Assembly: GCA_934045905.1 (NCBI GenBank) | Contig: OW203762.1 | Location: 14,912,345-14,976,344, forward strand | Direction of reading: 5' to 3' | DNA: 64,000 bases | Source of the DNA: Leuctra nigra | Lineage: Eukaryota > Arthropoda > Insecta > Plecoptera > Leuctridae | Shown: positions 45,101 through 55,196 of the stretch, piece by piece | Position numbering within the stretch: position 1 is the stretch's first letter | How the letters are laid out: every line of letters starts with the position of its first letter | Notes under the pieces: generated by a model | Databases searched by the model: none | Told to the model about the DNA's origin: nothing | Seen by the model: only the letters and a program-made list of their open reading frames with translations | Position numbers and translations under genes: made by a program

Positions 45101-47631
45101 GCGAGCGATGCGGACCATTTTAAAAAAAAATATACAATGCGTAAAACATTTCAAAAATTCAAATGAATAGGCAGTAAATCAGGAGCCACATTCCTGAAAT
45201 AAATGAAATATTAGAAGAAAAAAAAATGAGAAAATTGGTATCAGCCAATGAGAATCCAAAACGGATTAGATTCTATTGCTTGCGATATAAATTTTTTCGA
45301 TGTTTTTCTTATACTTCACTTCTCACTTCTTTCAGGAATTCAAACTATCCTGTCAAAATGTCTGAATTACCGGGTGGCCCAAAACAACGCACAATGGGCG
45401 AGACGTTGCTCTGTCGAAACTACTCCACAAATTAGGATTAAAATTTTACATAATATGTACAAAATACTAAAGTTTGATGTGTGAAAGTTTCAAAAACACT
45501 ACGTTTGTAGGAAAAAAGTTACAGCTGCTGGAAATTGGTTGGCGAAAACAATCTATTATACAGAGCCGCGTCAGAAAACGGCCATTGGCCGGGATGCTGT
45601 TTCTTCAAAACTACTAGCGATATCAAGCTGAAAATGTCACACATTGTTCCAAATATATTGCCATAAATTGTGTAAAAATTTCAATACATTTTGGATCATT
45701 GTAGCAAAAGTTTTGGAATCTTGAAGTTGAGCTTCAAAGCAGAATATACGGGAGAAAATTTCAAAAGTTTTTTAGTTTGAAAAAGTGAAATTTCTTTTTG
45801 ATTTTCTGCTTTTAAGCCGAACTTCCAGATAACATAACTATCGTTCCATCGATCAAAATATATAGACATTTTTACCCAATTGATAACAAAATATTTGGAA
45901 TAAAATTTGAAATTTTCAGCTTGATATCGTTAGTATTATTGAATAAACAGCGTCCCGACCAATTGACGTTCTCTGAAAGGCACGCAGTTTGAGCTCCGTA
46001 TAATCGACTTTTCAACAACCAAATCGGAACAGCTGTAACTTTTTCCCTACATAAGTTATACTTTTGAAACTTTCACACATCAAACCTTAGTATGTTGTTT
46101 ATATTATGTGAAATTTTCAGCCCAATTTGTACAGTAGTATCGTCACAACAATGTCTTGCTTATTGTGCGTTTTTTTGGGCCACCCGGTATATTCCAAATT
46201 CATAGAATGGTCCAAATTCACTTCTGAAATTCAAATTCCAAGCCCGACCCATTGTATTCAAGAAAAAACGACGTTTCCCTACCCCATTTTCATAATTTAA
46301 TTTTTTTTGAACGCATTGTGGTATTGGGTGGAAAATACATGTTCTTTTGACGCCGAGCTCCATATTGTTAGCAAATTGGCCGCTCATTTCCTTTGTCATA
46401 CGACTTGGGGCGCAGAGTATAATATGGTATAATACGCTAAGAATGGCGTGAACCAAAAAAGTTTGGGAACCACTGGCCTAATTACAGAACAGTGTGACGT
46501 TAAATAATACTGATAAACATAAACATACATTTTCATCGCAGTAATACTTTTTCACACATGGGCAAGACATTGCTGTGACGATACGACTGCACAAATCGGG
46601 CTTAAAATTTCACATAATATACTAAGGTTTGATGTGTGAAAGTTTCAAAAGTATAACCATTACCAATCACAATCAGAGACTAGGCTTATTATATTTTATC
46701 AAAAGTGTATTTGCAATTTGGGTTCGAAAGGTTCTGCTTAATCCATTAGAATGTTCTGATTGCTTTTATAAAAGAAAACTGGGACAGCAAGAAGTATTCT
46801 GGGTTTAATACGCACTATACTATTCTGAAATCTTCTCACTAAAATGATGGGAGCTCAAACCACAAACAATAAAACTATCGATTAAACTGGTTTATGTAGT
46901 GCTGAGACAAATCAGTTTCGAACAAGTACTTAACCTTTAATTTCGGACAGGAATTGATTTAAAAGCGTACCTATAACATTTTGTGTGTTTATAATGTTTG
47001 ATATTGCTTGCATCTGTAAAGTTGTATCGAATATCAAAACTACAGAACAGTTATTTGATTACAAACATGGCGTTTGTAGAAAGAAGCTATTCTATAGAAT
47101 TGTTTGAATAGATAAAGCTAGGATTTAAGGATGAAGGAAGAACGATTTGCAAGAGGTTGACGAGGACATCGAAAATGAGGGACGAGCCATCGAGGGAGGG
47201 ATGAGCGAGGGAGGGAGGGATGAAACTAGGGGTTGACGTGGACATCGAAGATGAGCGAATAGCGATATGCCAGAGGTTGACAGGGACATCGAAAATGAGG
47301 GGCAACGGGGACATTGAAAGTGAGGGTCGAGAGAGATCCAGGGTTGACGGGAAGATAGGAAATGAGGGACAAGCGATATGACATAAAAGTTGATGGGGAC
47401 GTCGAGAATGCGGGACGAGTTACATGACGTAGATTGACGGGGACATCGAATGAGGGAATAGCAACACATCGGAGGTTGACGGGGACATCGCTTACCTATC
47501 GAGAGCGCAATCATCTTCTTATCAGGGTTCGGTTCCAGACGCATGTTCTCGACAATCTGTCTGATAGGATTGTGCGTGTCACGCGCTATCTTGGACGCAT
47601 CCACACTCCAACATCGGCGTCCAGGCGTCAT
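33186..47631 (-). CDS. TAT: Tyrosine aminotransferase, 10 exons, complete
   Basis: Coding exons (5' to 3'): 47496-47631, 38108-38212, 37477-37544, 37245-37403, 36589-36780, 36056-36138, 35873-35942, 35071-35283, 34331-34429, 33186-33395. Phases agree throughout; 1335 nt, 444 aa plus TAA. PLP-dependent class I aminotransferase: transfers the amino group of tyrosine to 2-oxoglutarate, giving 4-hydroxyphenylpyruvate, the first step of tyrosine breakdown. Visible landmarks: [30 protein letters not shown] (cofactor pocket), [18 protein letters not shown] with Asn186, ADEIYEHL with Asp214 and Tyr217, SCSGLTKR with the Schiff-base Lys247, [21 protein letters not shown], and [11 protein letters not shown] with the substrate-binding Arg384. 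The N-terminus is some 25-30 residues shorter than in vertebrates, and the start is the only ATG in frame in exon 1. Cytosolic or mitochondrial location cannot be told. Intron 1 is 9.3 kb and contains the assembly gap. Confidence 0.96.
33463..33811. mobile_element. CpG-rich TIR element in TAT intron 9
   Basis: GTCTTCCATGGTCGCGGATT at the left and a related inverted ATCCGCGG/GGTCACGG-type right end (AAAAAACCGTGACCATCGAA). The interior is dense in CGCGGCG words, unlike the AT-rich flanks. Confidence 0.6.
34828..35043. mobile_element. 220-bp TA-type MITE, copy 3
   Basis: Shares GGTACACTC start, AATAATAAACGGCATCCGAA and CTCTAGTAGGTGATC with the copies at 13995 and 23909. The right end has decayed. 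It abuts the donor of TAT exon 8 (35065-35070), so it lies at the intron 8 edge. Confidence 0.65.
35405..35685 (-). mobile_element. tRNA-derived SINE, copy 1
   Basis: The minus strand contains a B box GGTTCGATTCCC in GAGGCCCGGGTTCGATTCCC and a body GGGAAGGTCCCCTACTAATA, ending in CAGTGCGACGTTAAGCCCC. The A box is damaged in this copy. In TAT intron 7. Confidence 0.75.
38330..38615 (-). mobile_element. tRNA-derived SINE, copy 2 (best head)
   Basis: The minus strand starts GGTATGGCTGAGTGGTAACG (A box) with B box GGTTCGATTCC about 35 nt on, a clear tRNA-type head. The body matches copy 1 and ends AGTGCGACGTTAAACCCC. In TAT intron 1, 120 bp upstream of exon 2. Confidence 0.8.
38616..40382. other. 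TAT intron 1, AT-rich part
   Basis: Contains a truncated piece (about 39010-39230) of the GAGCGAGC dispersed family: CTTGGCTGGGTGGAGCGACC and CAGATCGATTGGTTGAACAG. No exon seen. Confidence 0.4.
40383..40800. mobile_element. Dispersed GAGCGAGC-family repeat, fragment
   Basis: Starts with AAAACGCTATGTGTATAACG and has the family words AAAATGTCAATAACTTTTGA, CAGATCGATTGGTTCAAGG and GAAAGTGCCATAAGA. Truncated copy. Confidence 0.5.
40818..40892. repeat. Short tandem duplication GAGGGATGCTGCACAGGGAT
   Basis: Two copies of a 40-bp unit (GAGGGATGCTGCACAGGGAT plus GCTCCGA...) in TAT intron 1. Confidence 0.6.
41177..41620. mobile_element. Dispersed GAGCGAGC-family repeat, short copy
   Basis: Begins TAGGAAAACGCTCTGTGTAA then CGCGTTGATAAGCGAGCC; contains AAAATGTCAGTAAAATGTCA and TCAGATCGATTGGTTTGAAC. 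The 3' end is lost. Confidence 0.6.
41621..43141. other. TAT intron 1, AT-rich part
   Basis: Nothing coding. A small hairpin CGACTTCGGT...ACCGAAGTCG lies at about 42661-42698. Confidence 0.4.
43142..44575. mobile_element. Probable element(s) with G/C-run ends around the gap
   Basis: G-runs (43182, 43210), an 18-C run (43290), a G-run abutting the right gap edge, the hairpin words GGGGCTATACGCCCC and GGGGGCTGAGCCCCCGAA, an 18-C run (44535) and a typical end GGATACGCCCTTG (44567). Interrupted by Ns, so boundaries are unknown. Confidence 0.4.
43742..44140. other. Assembly gap (Ns)
   Basis: 399 Ns in TAT intron 1; the right edge is a G-run, so the gap probably reflects homopolymer failure. Frames running across it are meaningless. 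Confidence 0.99.
44870..45130 (+). mobile_element. tRNA-derived SINE, copy 3 (plus strand)
   Basis: GTTCGAATCCCTCG (B box) then GGTTTCCCATACTATAGGTC, CATCATCTCCCAATCATCAT and GCCATTAAGCCTGTGG: same order as copies 1 and 2 but in the opposite strand. Ends in an A-rich tail. The A-box half is missing. Confidence 0.6.
45369..46188. mobile_element. 820-bp foldback element ACCGGGTGGCCC
   Basis: Starts ACCGGGTGGCCCAAAACAAC and ends with TTTTTTTGGGCCACCCGGT; flanked by TA on both sides. The arms extend inward for 300 bp or more (GTGTGAAAGTTTCAAAA, TTACAGCTG and GATATCAAGCTGAAAAT all recur inverted). TA flanks suggest a Tc1/mariner-type non-autonomous element. A loose arm fragment recurs at about 46555-46665. 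Confidence 0.8.
46190..46485. mobile_element. hAT-like 3' end fragment
   Basis: Ends AAGTTTGGGAACCACTG at 46479, a widespread hAT terminus. No matching 5' end was found. Confidence 0.4.
47125..47492. repeat. Degenerate minisatellite GGTTGACGGGGACATCG
   Basis: About nine units of 30-45 bp with core GAGGTTGACGGGGACATCGA and GAGGGA spacers. The last unit touches the splice donor of TAT exon 1. The core is shared with the array at 26230. Confidence 0.75.
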
Positions 47632-47714
47632 TCTTCTTGGACACACTTGACTTCACTAATTCCTCGCACAAGAGTCCAGCATCCGACAAGTGTCCAAGAT
47701 CTCACTCGGCTCTC

Positions 47715-47759
47715 ATTGGTCAACACAACGGGCATAGCGATATGGAGAGCTTCCATTGG
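47715..47759 (-). promoter_or_regulatory. Two CCAAT boxes upstream of TAT
   Basis: CCAAT on the minus strand at 47715-47719 and 47755-47759, 84 and 124 bp 5' of the TAT start codon. Plausible proximal promoter; no TATA box seen. Confidence 0.45.
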
Positions 47760-48678
47760 CTGACAAGATTTACACACCTCTATCAGAACTTTAAAAACTA
47801 TGATCGACCTTCTGGTTGTTTACGTTTTGCCACACCCTTTGATTTGTCGCAAATCAGGTCTTCGAGCGGGTTTTCGAGACGAACAGCAGAATGTGCACGC
47901 CAAGAGGCTCGTGATAAATAACAACGATGACGACAGAAGTCCTTCGTCAATCAACTTATGTGTTTTTGCTTCTCGTATGATGCATGTCCACTTGAGAGGC
48001 TGCATTAATATGACGTTACCAACTACGCATATGTTATGACATTCCGAATGCGGAAAGATTAGCGCATTTAACTGATTGGTGAATGGTTGACCTTTTTCTG
48101 AAATTTGCTGCGCAGTGACTATAGAGAGACCCGGAGGCATGGTAGTTAAAAATGTTGTCGTCACATGGTAGCGCAGTTAAAAAGCCAATCAAGTCATTCA
48201 GGTATCTATAACGATTCTATATAATTGGGCGAAAAACACTTGAATCTCGCTGACGCGCATCCACTCCACTACTCACGTCAGCAAGCTCGGCAGAATTGGG
48301 ATAGCTCAAAAGCTGAATTTTATTGAAGGCTTCTGACGACGGATGAATGGGACGATGTATGATGTTGATGATAATAATGAATAAGTGAGTTTGACAGTTG
48401 GGAAGGGAGAAGTGGTTAGGGAACCTTTAGCTTCGGAGAACATCATCTGAGAATATCTTTTAGTTGAATACGAGTTTACGTTTATATAGGGTAGTTGCAT
48501 CACCCATGGTTGCTATAGGCATAGACATTGTTATAGGTCACATCTCATTCTTATTAATTTTGTAGAGGGACAGTCAATTTTTCAATGTTTTTTTTAAAAA
48601 TACAGTTGTGAAAGAAGACAGAAATGTTGGGCAAATAATTAAAGGAAAATTAAATCTTGACTTGATTACTATTACTTA
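47760..48678. other. TAT upstream region
   Basis: No coding exon on either strand. About 48330-48440 is a decayed minus-orientation SINE piece (GACGGATGAATGGGACGATG, GGGAACCTTTAGC). Confidence 0.4.
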
Positions 48679-49775
48679 CCATAAAAACACTCCGTGTAAA
48701 AATACCAGCCAAGTCTCTTCAACTATAAAAAATAGAAGAAATCTAAAAATTCAGCACTGAAAAGTAGTGATATCAAAAAATGGGCCAAGTCAAAACTTAA
48801 TTTTAAAAACCAAAATATACTTGGCGCATCGTGCATAATAGATAGTTTAGAAGTATATGCCAGATGTGTAATATACATAAAATCTGCCTACCCTATAATG
48901 CCGTAAAAAGCGATGCCCCAAGTATATTTTTGTTTTTAAAATTAAATTTTGACTTGTCCCTTTTTTGATATTACTACTTTACAGTGCTGAATTTTTAGAT
49001 TTCTTATATTTTTTATAGTTGAAGAGACTTAGCTGGTATTTTTACACGGAGTGCTTTTTATGGGGATATCGCTCATTTTTTTTAGTTTATTTACACAACT
49101 TGTAAGGCATATCGGAGCAACAATGAGTGACTAATTCCTTTAAAAAAATACGCCATTTACAAATTGGTTAATAAGAAAAAAAATTGTTGGTTCTAAATAT
49201 AAGCTTAAAGTGATATTCCATGAATAATTGCGAAAGCATCGTTCCAATCGGTCCAGCCGTTTTCGAGATAAGGCATCACTTCCGTTTTTCAAAATGGCGG
49301 CTGAAATTACTGCCATCTAGAATTTGTTTCTATAAATGTTATGTATCATTATAAGCCTTCTGAATAGATGTATAGGATTTTATACAAAGGGGAACTGAAT
49401 TTATGCAGATTTCGCATAACTATGACTTCATTTCCGGTTTCAGTAATTAGAAAACTTTAGTTTCACTATTGATTATTTATATAAAGAACCGTCTGAATCG
49501 ATTGGTGTTAGTTTCATTCCGATTGGTCTAGCCATTTTCGAGATAGGACGGTACTTCCGGTTTCAAAATGGCGGCTTCCGGTTGATTTTATAAAAGGCAC
49601 CTCAGATCCCAAAAGTGCACCTGTGGTAAAAATTTCATATCAATCGGTTAAGCCGTTTAGGCTCACGGCGGTGGCAGCGACGTTTCCTGATATCTGAAGA
49701 AGCGGAAGAAGAAGAATACCTTTTAAAAAGGGGTGTAATTTCACTCTTTTCACGGCCCTCTTGCTCGCAAATGGA
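48679..49775. mobile_element. Compound repeat: palindrome plus 'CGAAAACGGC' region, copy 1
   Basis: 48679-49064 is a near-palindrome (arms with AATACCAGCCAAGTCTCTTC and GAAGAGACTTAGCTGGTATT). It is followed by 700 bp containing AAATGGCGGCTGAAATTACT, GGTCTAGCCATTTTCGAGAT and CACGGCCCTCTTGCTCGCAA. The same compound occurs inverted at 59555-60669. Confidence 0.7.
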
Positions 49776-51145
49776 ATAACCTAATATTCCCAAATGTGTT
49801 ATATGTTGTCAGGTGGGCCTTAGCTCGAAATTAAGATATTTCGCAACAATGTGAGATCTCCCAATTTTGAGATCCAGTAGGCTGAAAATGCCATGTTGTT
49901 GCTTACAGTAAAAGTGTTTGGTCCTCCTCAGTTTATTAGGCATTTACGGTGTGTTGAATGAGTATGAGTGTGAGTGTACAGTACGACTTGGCTGGGTGGA
50001 GCGACCGCTTTAAAGATTCATTAAATAAATGTCTTTTAGTTTGCAACTCCAGTCCAAAAGAAAGGTTTTAATTTTATGTTATTAGAGAATGAGCAAAGCT
50101 TATTTATGGAAACATGGTTAACATAGTAGAGATAGTAAAATCATTTCGAATTTGGTTTCTAACTTTCAAATTTTTTTCCTGATAGTACGTCTGTATATCT
50201 ACAAGAAAAAAGTTTTTTTCTATTCAAATCTTTCGGCACAAAAAAATTGGAACTTTATTATAGCTTAAAAATGTCTCGATTTTACTTGGCTGCCATAAGA
50301 TAACATAGGGGAGAAATCTCAAATTATCTCAGAAACTAGACTCGAGAAGTGTATAATTTTTTTCAGGAATTGTGTATGACATGAATATCATTAAGTACAC
50401 AAAAAACTACGAAGATCTAAGACTATGCCTCCCTCGATCGATCCAGCCACCTTAATTTTGCTGTTTTAAAATAAGAAGAAATCTATTCAACTTTGTAAAT
50501 CAATTCCGATAAAATCTATTCTATCAAAACATATCTGTGTTCAGATATGCGTTTGCAAGTATCAGCTGCTCTACAGGACTTGGAACTGAAACACCAAGAA
50601 TACAGCGATGCAAATTTAGTTTAAATTTTTCAAATATTTCAAGATTATAGAATAAAATGTCCTTAAAAGATGACAATAACTTTTAAAAATAACGAAAGAA
50701 TCATCTTCAAATTGGCAAAAATACCTCAAATGTTGGTCCCAATGACCATGCTAAGTTTTAAATTGATCGGTCAATCGGTTCTAATTTAAATGTAAAAAAT
50801 CGCAGGAAAAATGGGTTTAAATTTTAACCAATGGTAGGATTTGGCTGAAACTATGTAAAATTGGGGACGATGTTGGTTGCGATGACTTTGCAAAATTTCA
50901 AATTCATCGGACCAACCAATCGAAAGATATTTTTATAAATTTGAACCGATCACATGATCCCGTTCAAAAACGATCCCAGAGACCGTATAGATTACGTTGG
51001 TATGTGTGCAAATTTCAGATCGATTGGTTGAGCGGTTTGAGCTGGGCATGTGCAGGCAAAGAAATCAACAAAATAACAAAAAACAAACAAACAGGGAAAG
51101 TGCCATAAGAGTACCGTGGTAACGCTAGCCACGCTCGCTCAATGA
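49776..51145. mobile_element. Dispersed GAGCGAGC-family repeat, copy
   Basis: Family words from 49967 (CTTGGCTGGGTGGAGCGACC) through TTTAACCAATGGTAGGATTT and CAGATCGATTGGTTGAGCGG to GAAAGTGCCATAAGAGTACC and ACGCTCGCTCAATGAG at the end. Boundaries approximate; the first 190 bp are unassigned. Confidence 0.5.
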
Positions 51146-52019
51146 GTTATTAGTTGTAAGCAATGGTATACGTTTATTATATCAAGTGACGTGCATAGCA
51201 TGCAATTGTGCAACGAATTACTTTCTAACATGAGCAATATTAATATAGAAAATAGTCCTCCCATTTGTATTGCAGTGGTCAAATAGGTGAGGGGGGGGGG
51301 GCGTGCGGGATGAGGTCACCCCATGGCTACTTTGTCCACTTCACCATCCCCCCATGAGAGATTTAAAAACAGTACTATGTAATATTATTTCCATGGCATT
51401 TGTAAATTTTAGCTTCTGTAGAGATCATATTTTGTCGAGATAAAATAGGCTGAAAATAGATGAAAAATCGCGTAGAAACGCACGAAGTTAATTTCTGAAA
51501 TTAAAAAAAACGGTGTCTGTGGGCCCCGCGCCCGCATGGAGCTGGGAGGCCCTCCTTCCAGACTCCTCATTGACCTGGTGCAAATGTCCTTGTCGCAACA
51601 ATAGGTATGCATAACCTAACCCTTCTTACCTCTATATATGCACCATCCCCACATGGACTTGAAATTCCAATTCAAGCTCGCGACACCTCGTTTCGAACCC
51701 GTGTATGGATCACGTGATCATACTGCACATGTGCAGAGACCAATTTTAGTCTTTGAACATGCGCATATTGAAAATTTGGTCCATACGCGGGTTCCAACCG
51801 TGGGTTGCAAGTTTGCAACCCAGTGTGATAGCCACTTAAGTCTCTGGTAGTGAGCTCGTACGTTATAACAGAGCGGTGCTTGGCAGTGTCAAGCTAACGC
51901 CAGACTAGATTAACTACATATTATTCAGAAGGCATAATGATTGCGTATGCCATGCAGTTTGGTACTCCATGTATCTTTTAATTCAAGGATAATTTGGAGC
52001 ACATTTTCATTGGACGTAG
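51146..52019. other. Non-coding, no feature recognised
   Basis: A G-run at 51292 and short frames only. Confidence 0.4.
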
Positions 52020-52545
52020 TTATTCAAAAATGAACCAACCCTCAAAATTAAAAAAAAAAAAAAAAAACTTTTTTTCTGATAGTTCTTGACATAAACTTTA
52101 ATTTTTAAAAAAGAACCAACCCACATTTGTGTGTAGTGTATATTTATTGAGTTTTTTCTATGCTACACAAGTCCTATCTCTACCTTTACAATAAACAAAA
52201 AGGAATAAATCCACATATTATGTGGGTTGGTTCCTTTTCACAATTTTAATGTATAAGTAACAACAATAATTTCATATTGATCAAAAATGAACCAAGCAAC
52301 ACTTTATTAATTTTTGAAGTAATCACAGTGTATTTTAAATATTTAGTTATTACAAAAAAATATATTTAAATTCTGCCGATCAAACAACACAAGAATCAAA
52401 GATTTAGTCTCGTTTCTCTCAATATCTCAGTTCATGATTTTTTTTTATTTCTCAAAAATAACACATACAAATACAATTAATCACAAAAATTGGTCGCGGC
52501 CAAAAATTGATGATACCTGTGGGTTGGTTCCTTTTTGCATAACTA
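52020..52545. mobile_element. MITE with AATGAACCAACCC ends
   Basis: ATTCAAAAATGAACCAACCC at the left, GTGGGTTGGTTCCTTTTTGC at the right, with two further internal inverted copies (about 52108 and 52218). Non-coding. Confidence 0.65.
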
Positions 52546-53299
52546 AGTCCCATTATTCTTTTTTAGACGCGTCACAATATTATACTTATATCATAATTAG
52601 TTACTCTCGGTTACTCAAAGAAGTTAACAATCTTTTAAAACAATTATTAACATTTTTTAATAGATGTATAAATCACAAATTTTTAGCTGAATGAAAAAGC
52701 AAAATCTCATTTCTACTTATCATATGCTTATCTGTTGGGTTCAAATTTTATGTTGTTGTAAACTGGGTCTGTCAATCCAATGAAATGGAGAGCTGACGGC
52801 TGGGAGTAATGTCTAAGAACTTCTCTAAACTTGCACTCTGAAGGTTCCATCTTCCTGGCAGAGGCTTTTTCTTGGATTATCTCAGTCGAGATTCAAATGA
52901 GGGTGCCCGGTTTTATTTCCTCAGCCAAACAAACGCAACTTTGATATGGGCTATAACCGCTACAAATAGAATTTCCAACTATATTTGAAGTGATACACAT
53001 TTTTACGTTGTTTATAGTCACATATTGACCATTTTTTAAATTTAAAAAAGGTATGACATAGAACTAAGTCATCATTCACTTCAACATCATCAACATCATT
53101 TTGAGCAAAAACGCACTAAAAGAATATTTGTAACAAATTAGGAGGCTGGATGTCAACCCATGTCCATTTGCTTGTCAGGTTGATTGTTCGCCGGGATTGT
53201 AGCCGGCCAGTGTGGTAGCCTGGTGGGGGAAGGTTCAGTAGGGGTGGAAGACCTTACCTGGGGTTCTTCTTCCCCCCAAATGTAGAACTAAACACTAGA
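52546..53299. other. Non-coding, no feature recognised
   Basis: AT-rich; nothing supportable. Confidence 0.4.
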
Positions 53300-54505
53300 C
53301 TAGGAAAACGCTCTGTGTAACGCGTTGATGAGCGAGCACGGATACGCGCAACACCTCAAACCGAAATTCTGTCTATCGAAAATATCGTTAAAAGACAATA
53401 ATTCTTGAATTTCGTCAGACATGTATAAAAATCTCCAAATATTCATAAAATATTATTCCCAATAACCATGCAAAGTATCGATTGAGCCTTTATGATTGAA
53501 CTGTTCCTTGTTAATATTCAAAAATCACAGGATATATTTAAAATAAATATACCTGGGACCATTCAAATGATATTGGTGTGTGAACACAATATTAGATCGA
53601 TCTGTTGAACGGTCATATCAGTTTCATACGTTTGAAAGTTTCTGCTCTAACTACCTTGGAACTATGAAGATTCGAAGTTGCCGTTAAAGTTCGTTCACGA
53701 TAAGAATATCACTGACGTTTTAGTCGATCACGTCGTTCATTGGTCAGTCACTTGAACACTGCCCTGTCAATGGCAATACTTTCTTCTTTGTATTATTGAA
53801 ATTGTATAAATTATGTCAAATACGCAATTTTTAATAGTTGTAAATATTATAAAAATTCAATAAAATTGATTTATTTTTATCTCCAGTCGTATTATACACA
53901 TTTTTTGATTATTATATTGATATTTACATGTTTCGGTAGGTATACGTTCACTTGACTACGGTAGTACACGCCGCCATTACGGCTTGCTATTCTAATCGTG
54001 AATGAACTTTATCAACATTTTCGAGAAATTTGACAGCCAACACGCAAAATGTCCGTAAAATGTCGATAACTTTTGGATTAAAACAGAGATTAGTCTGAAA
54101 ATTGTCAAAAATACAGATAATGTTGGTACCAATGACCATGCAAAGTTTTAAGTTGATCGGTCATACGGTTCTAGTTTTTTAAAAAACACAGGAGATATGG
54201 TTTTAAATTTTAACCAATGGGAGGATTAAGCTGAAACTTTGTAAGATTGGGCACAATGTTGGTCGTAATGACTTCTCAAAATTTCAAATTGATCGAACCA
54301 ACCAATCGAAATATAATTTTTCTTAAAACTGAACCAATCACAGGATCCCGTTCAAAAACGATCCCAGACACCGCATAGATTACGTTAGTATGTGTACAAA
54401 ATTTCAGATCAATTTGTTGTGCTGTTTGACCTGGGCAGTGCAGGCAAAAAAATAGAAAGTGCCATAAGAGTTCCGTATGGTGACGCTCGGTACGCTCGCT
54501 GAAAA
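53300..54505. mobile_element. Dispersed GAGCGAGC-family repeat, near full-length copy
   Basis: Begins TAGGAAAACGCTCTGTGTAA, CGCGTTGATGAGCGAGCACG; contains GTCCGTAAAATGTCGATAAC, TTTAACCAATGGGAGGATTA and GATCCCGTTCAAAAACGATC; ends GAAAGTGCCATAAGAG..GACGCTCGGTACGCTCGCTG. Non-coding, about 1.2 kb. Confidence 0.65.
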
Positions 54506-55196
54506 ACTAAATTCCAACAATACATTCCTACAGTAGTGGCAGTCAACATTAGGTAATATGCAACAATAAAAACGATGTCATGGATATACTCAACAATAGT
54601 TGGTCATAATGGCGAATTAGTTTGCTGAAAGACGACGTTTATTTTTCAAGCTCGAACGATAAGCGATTATTTAAGGTAAAATACTATATTTGATTTATAT
54701 ACGATCATAAATTTACAAATTCAGTTTTCGTGAGAGAGTAAAAACTGCATTTTTTAATGTACCTACAGTTACAAGATAGAATGATTAAGAAATGTAAATT
54801 CAAAATTTTATAATATTAGAAGTGGGAGAAATCTTCATTATATCAAGGCAACACGATAATAAATTTAATAATGGATATTTTAGTTGAAATGTGATTGTAT
54901 AGAAGCAATAATTATTTATCTAAAATGCGAACAGGGAACAATCACATCAATAATAATGCTTGTTAGCAGCTTATATTAGGTTATTGAACAAGAATATGAT
55001 ACAACTTCTTAGGACAATCCAGAGATTTAAAAATCAATAATATTGGCTAAATGGTTTTATAATTAATCTTTTGTGTCGATGACAATAACTTATTTATTAT
55101 GAACTAATATTTTTAAATGGACTGACGTCCTTCCTTGAATAAGTGATTTAACTAATGCAAACTAGTGTCATAAAAAATATTTCTCTTCTGTTACAG
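54506..55196. other. AT-rich upstream of candidate exons
   Basis: No exon recognised upstream of 55197; if the candidate gene is real, its 5' end lies here or is unrecognisable. Confidence 0.35.
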
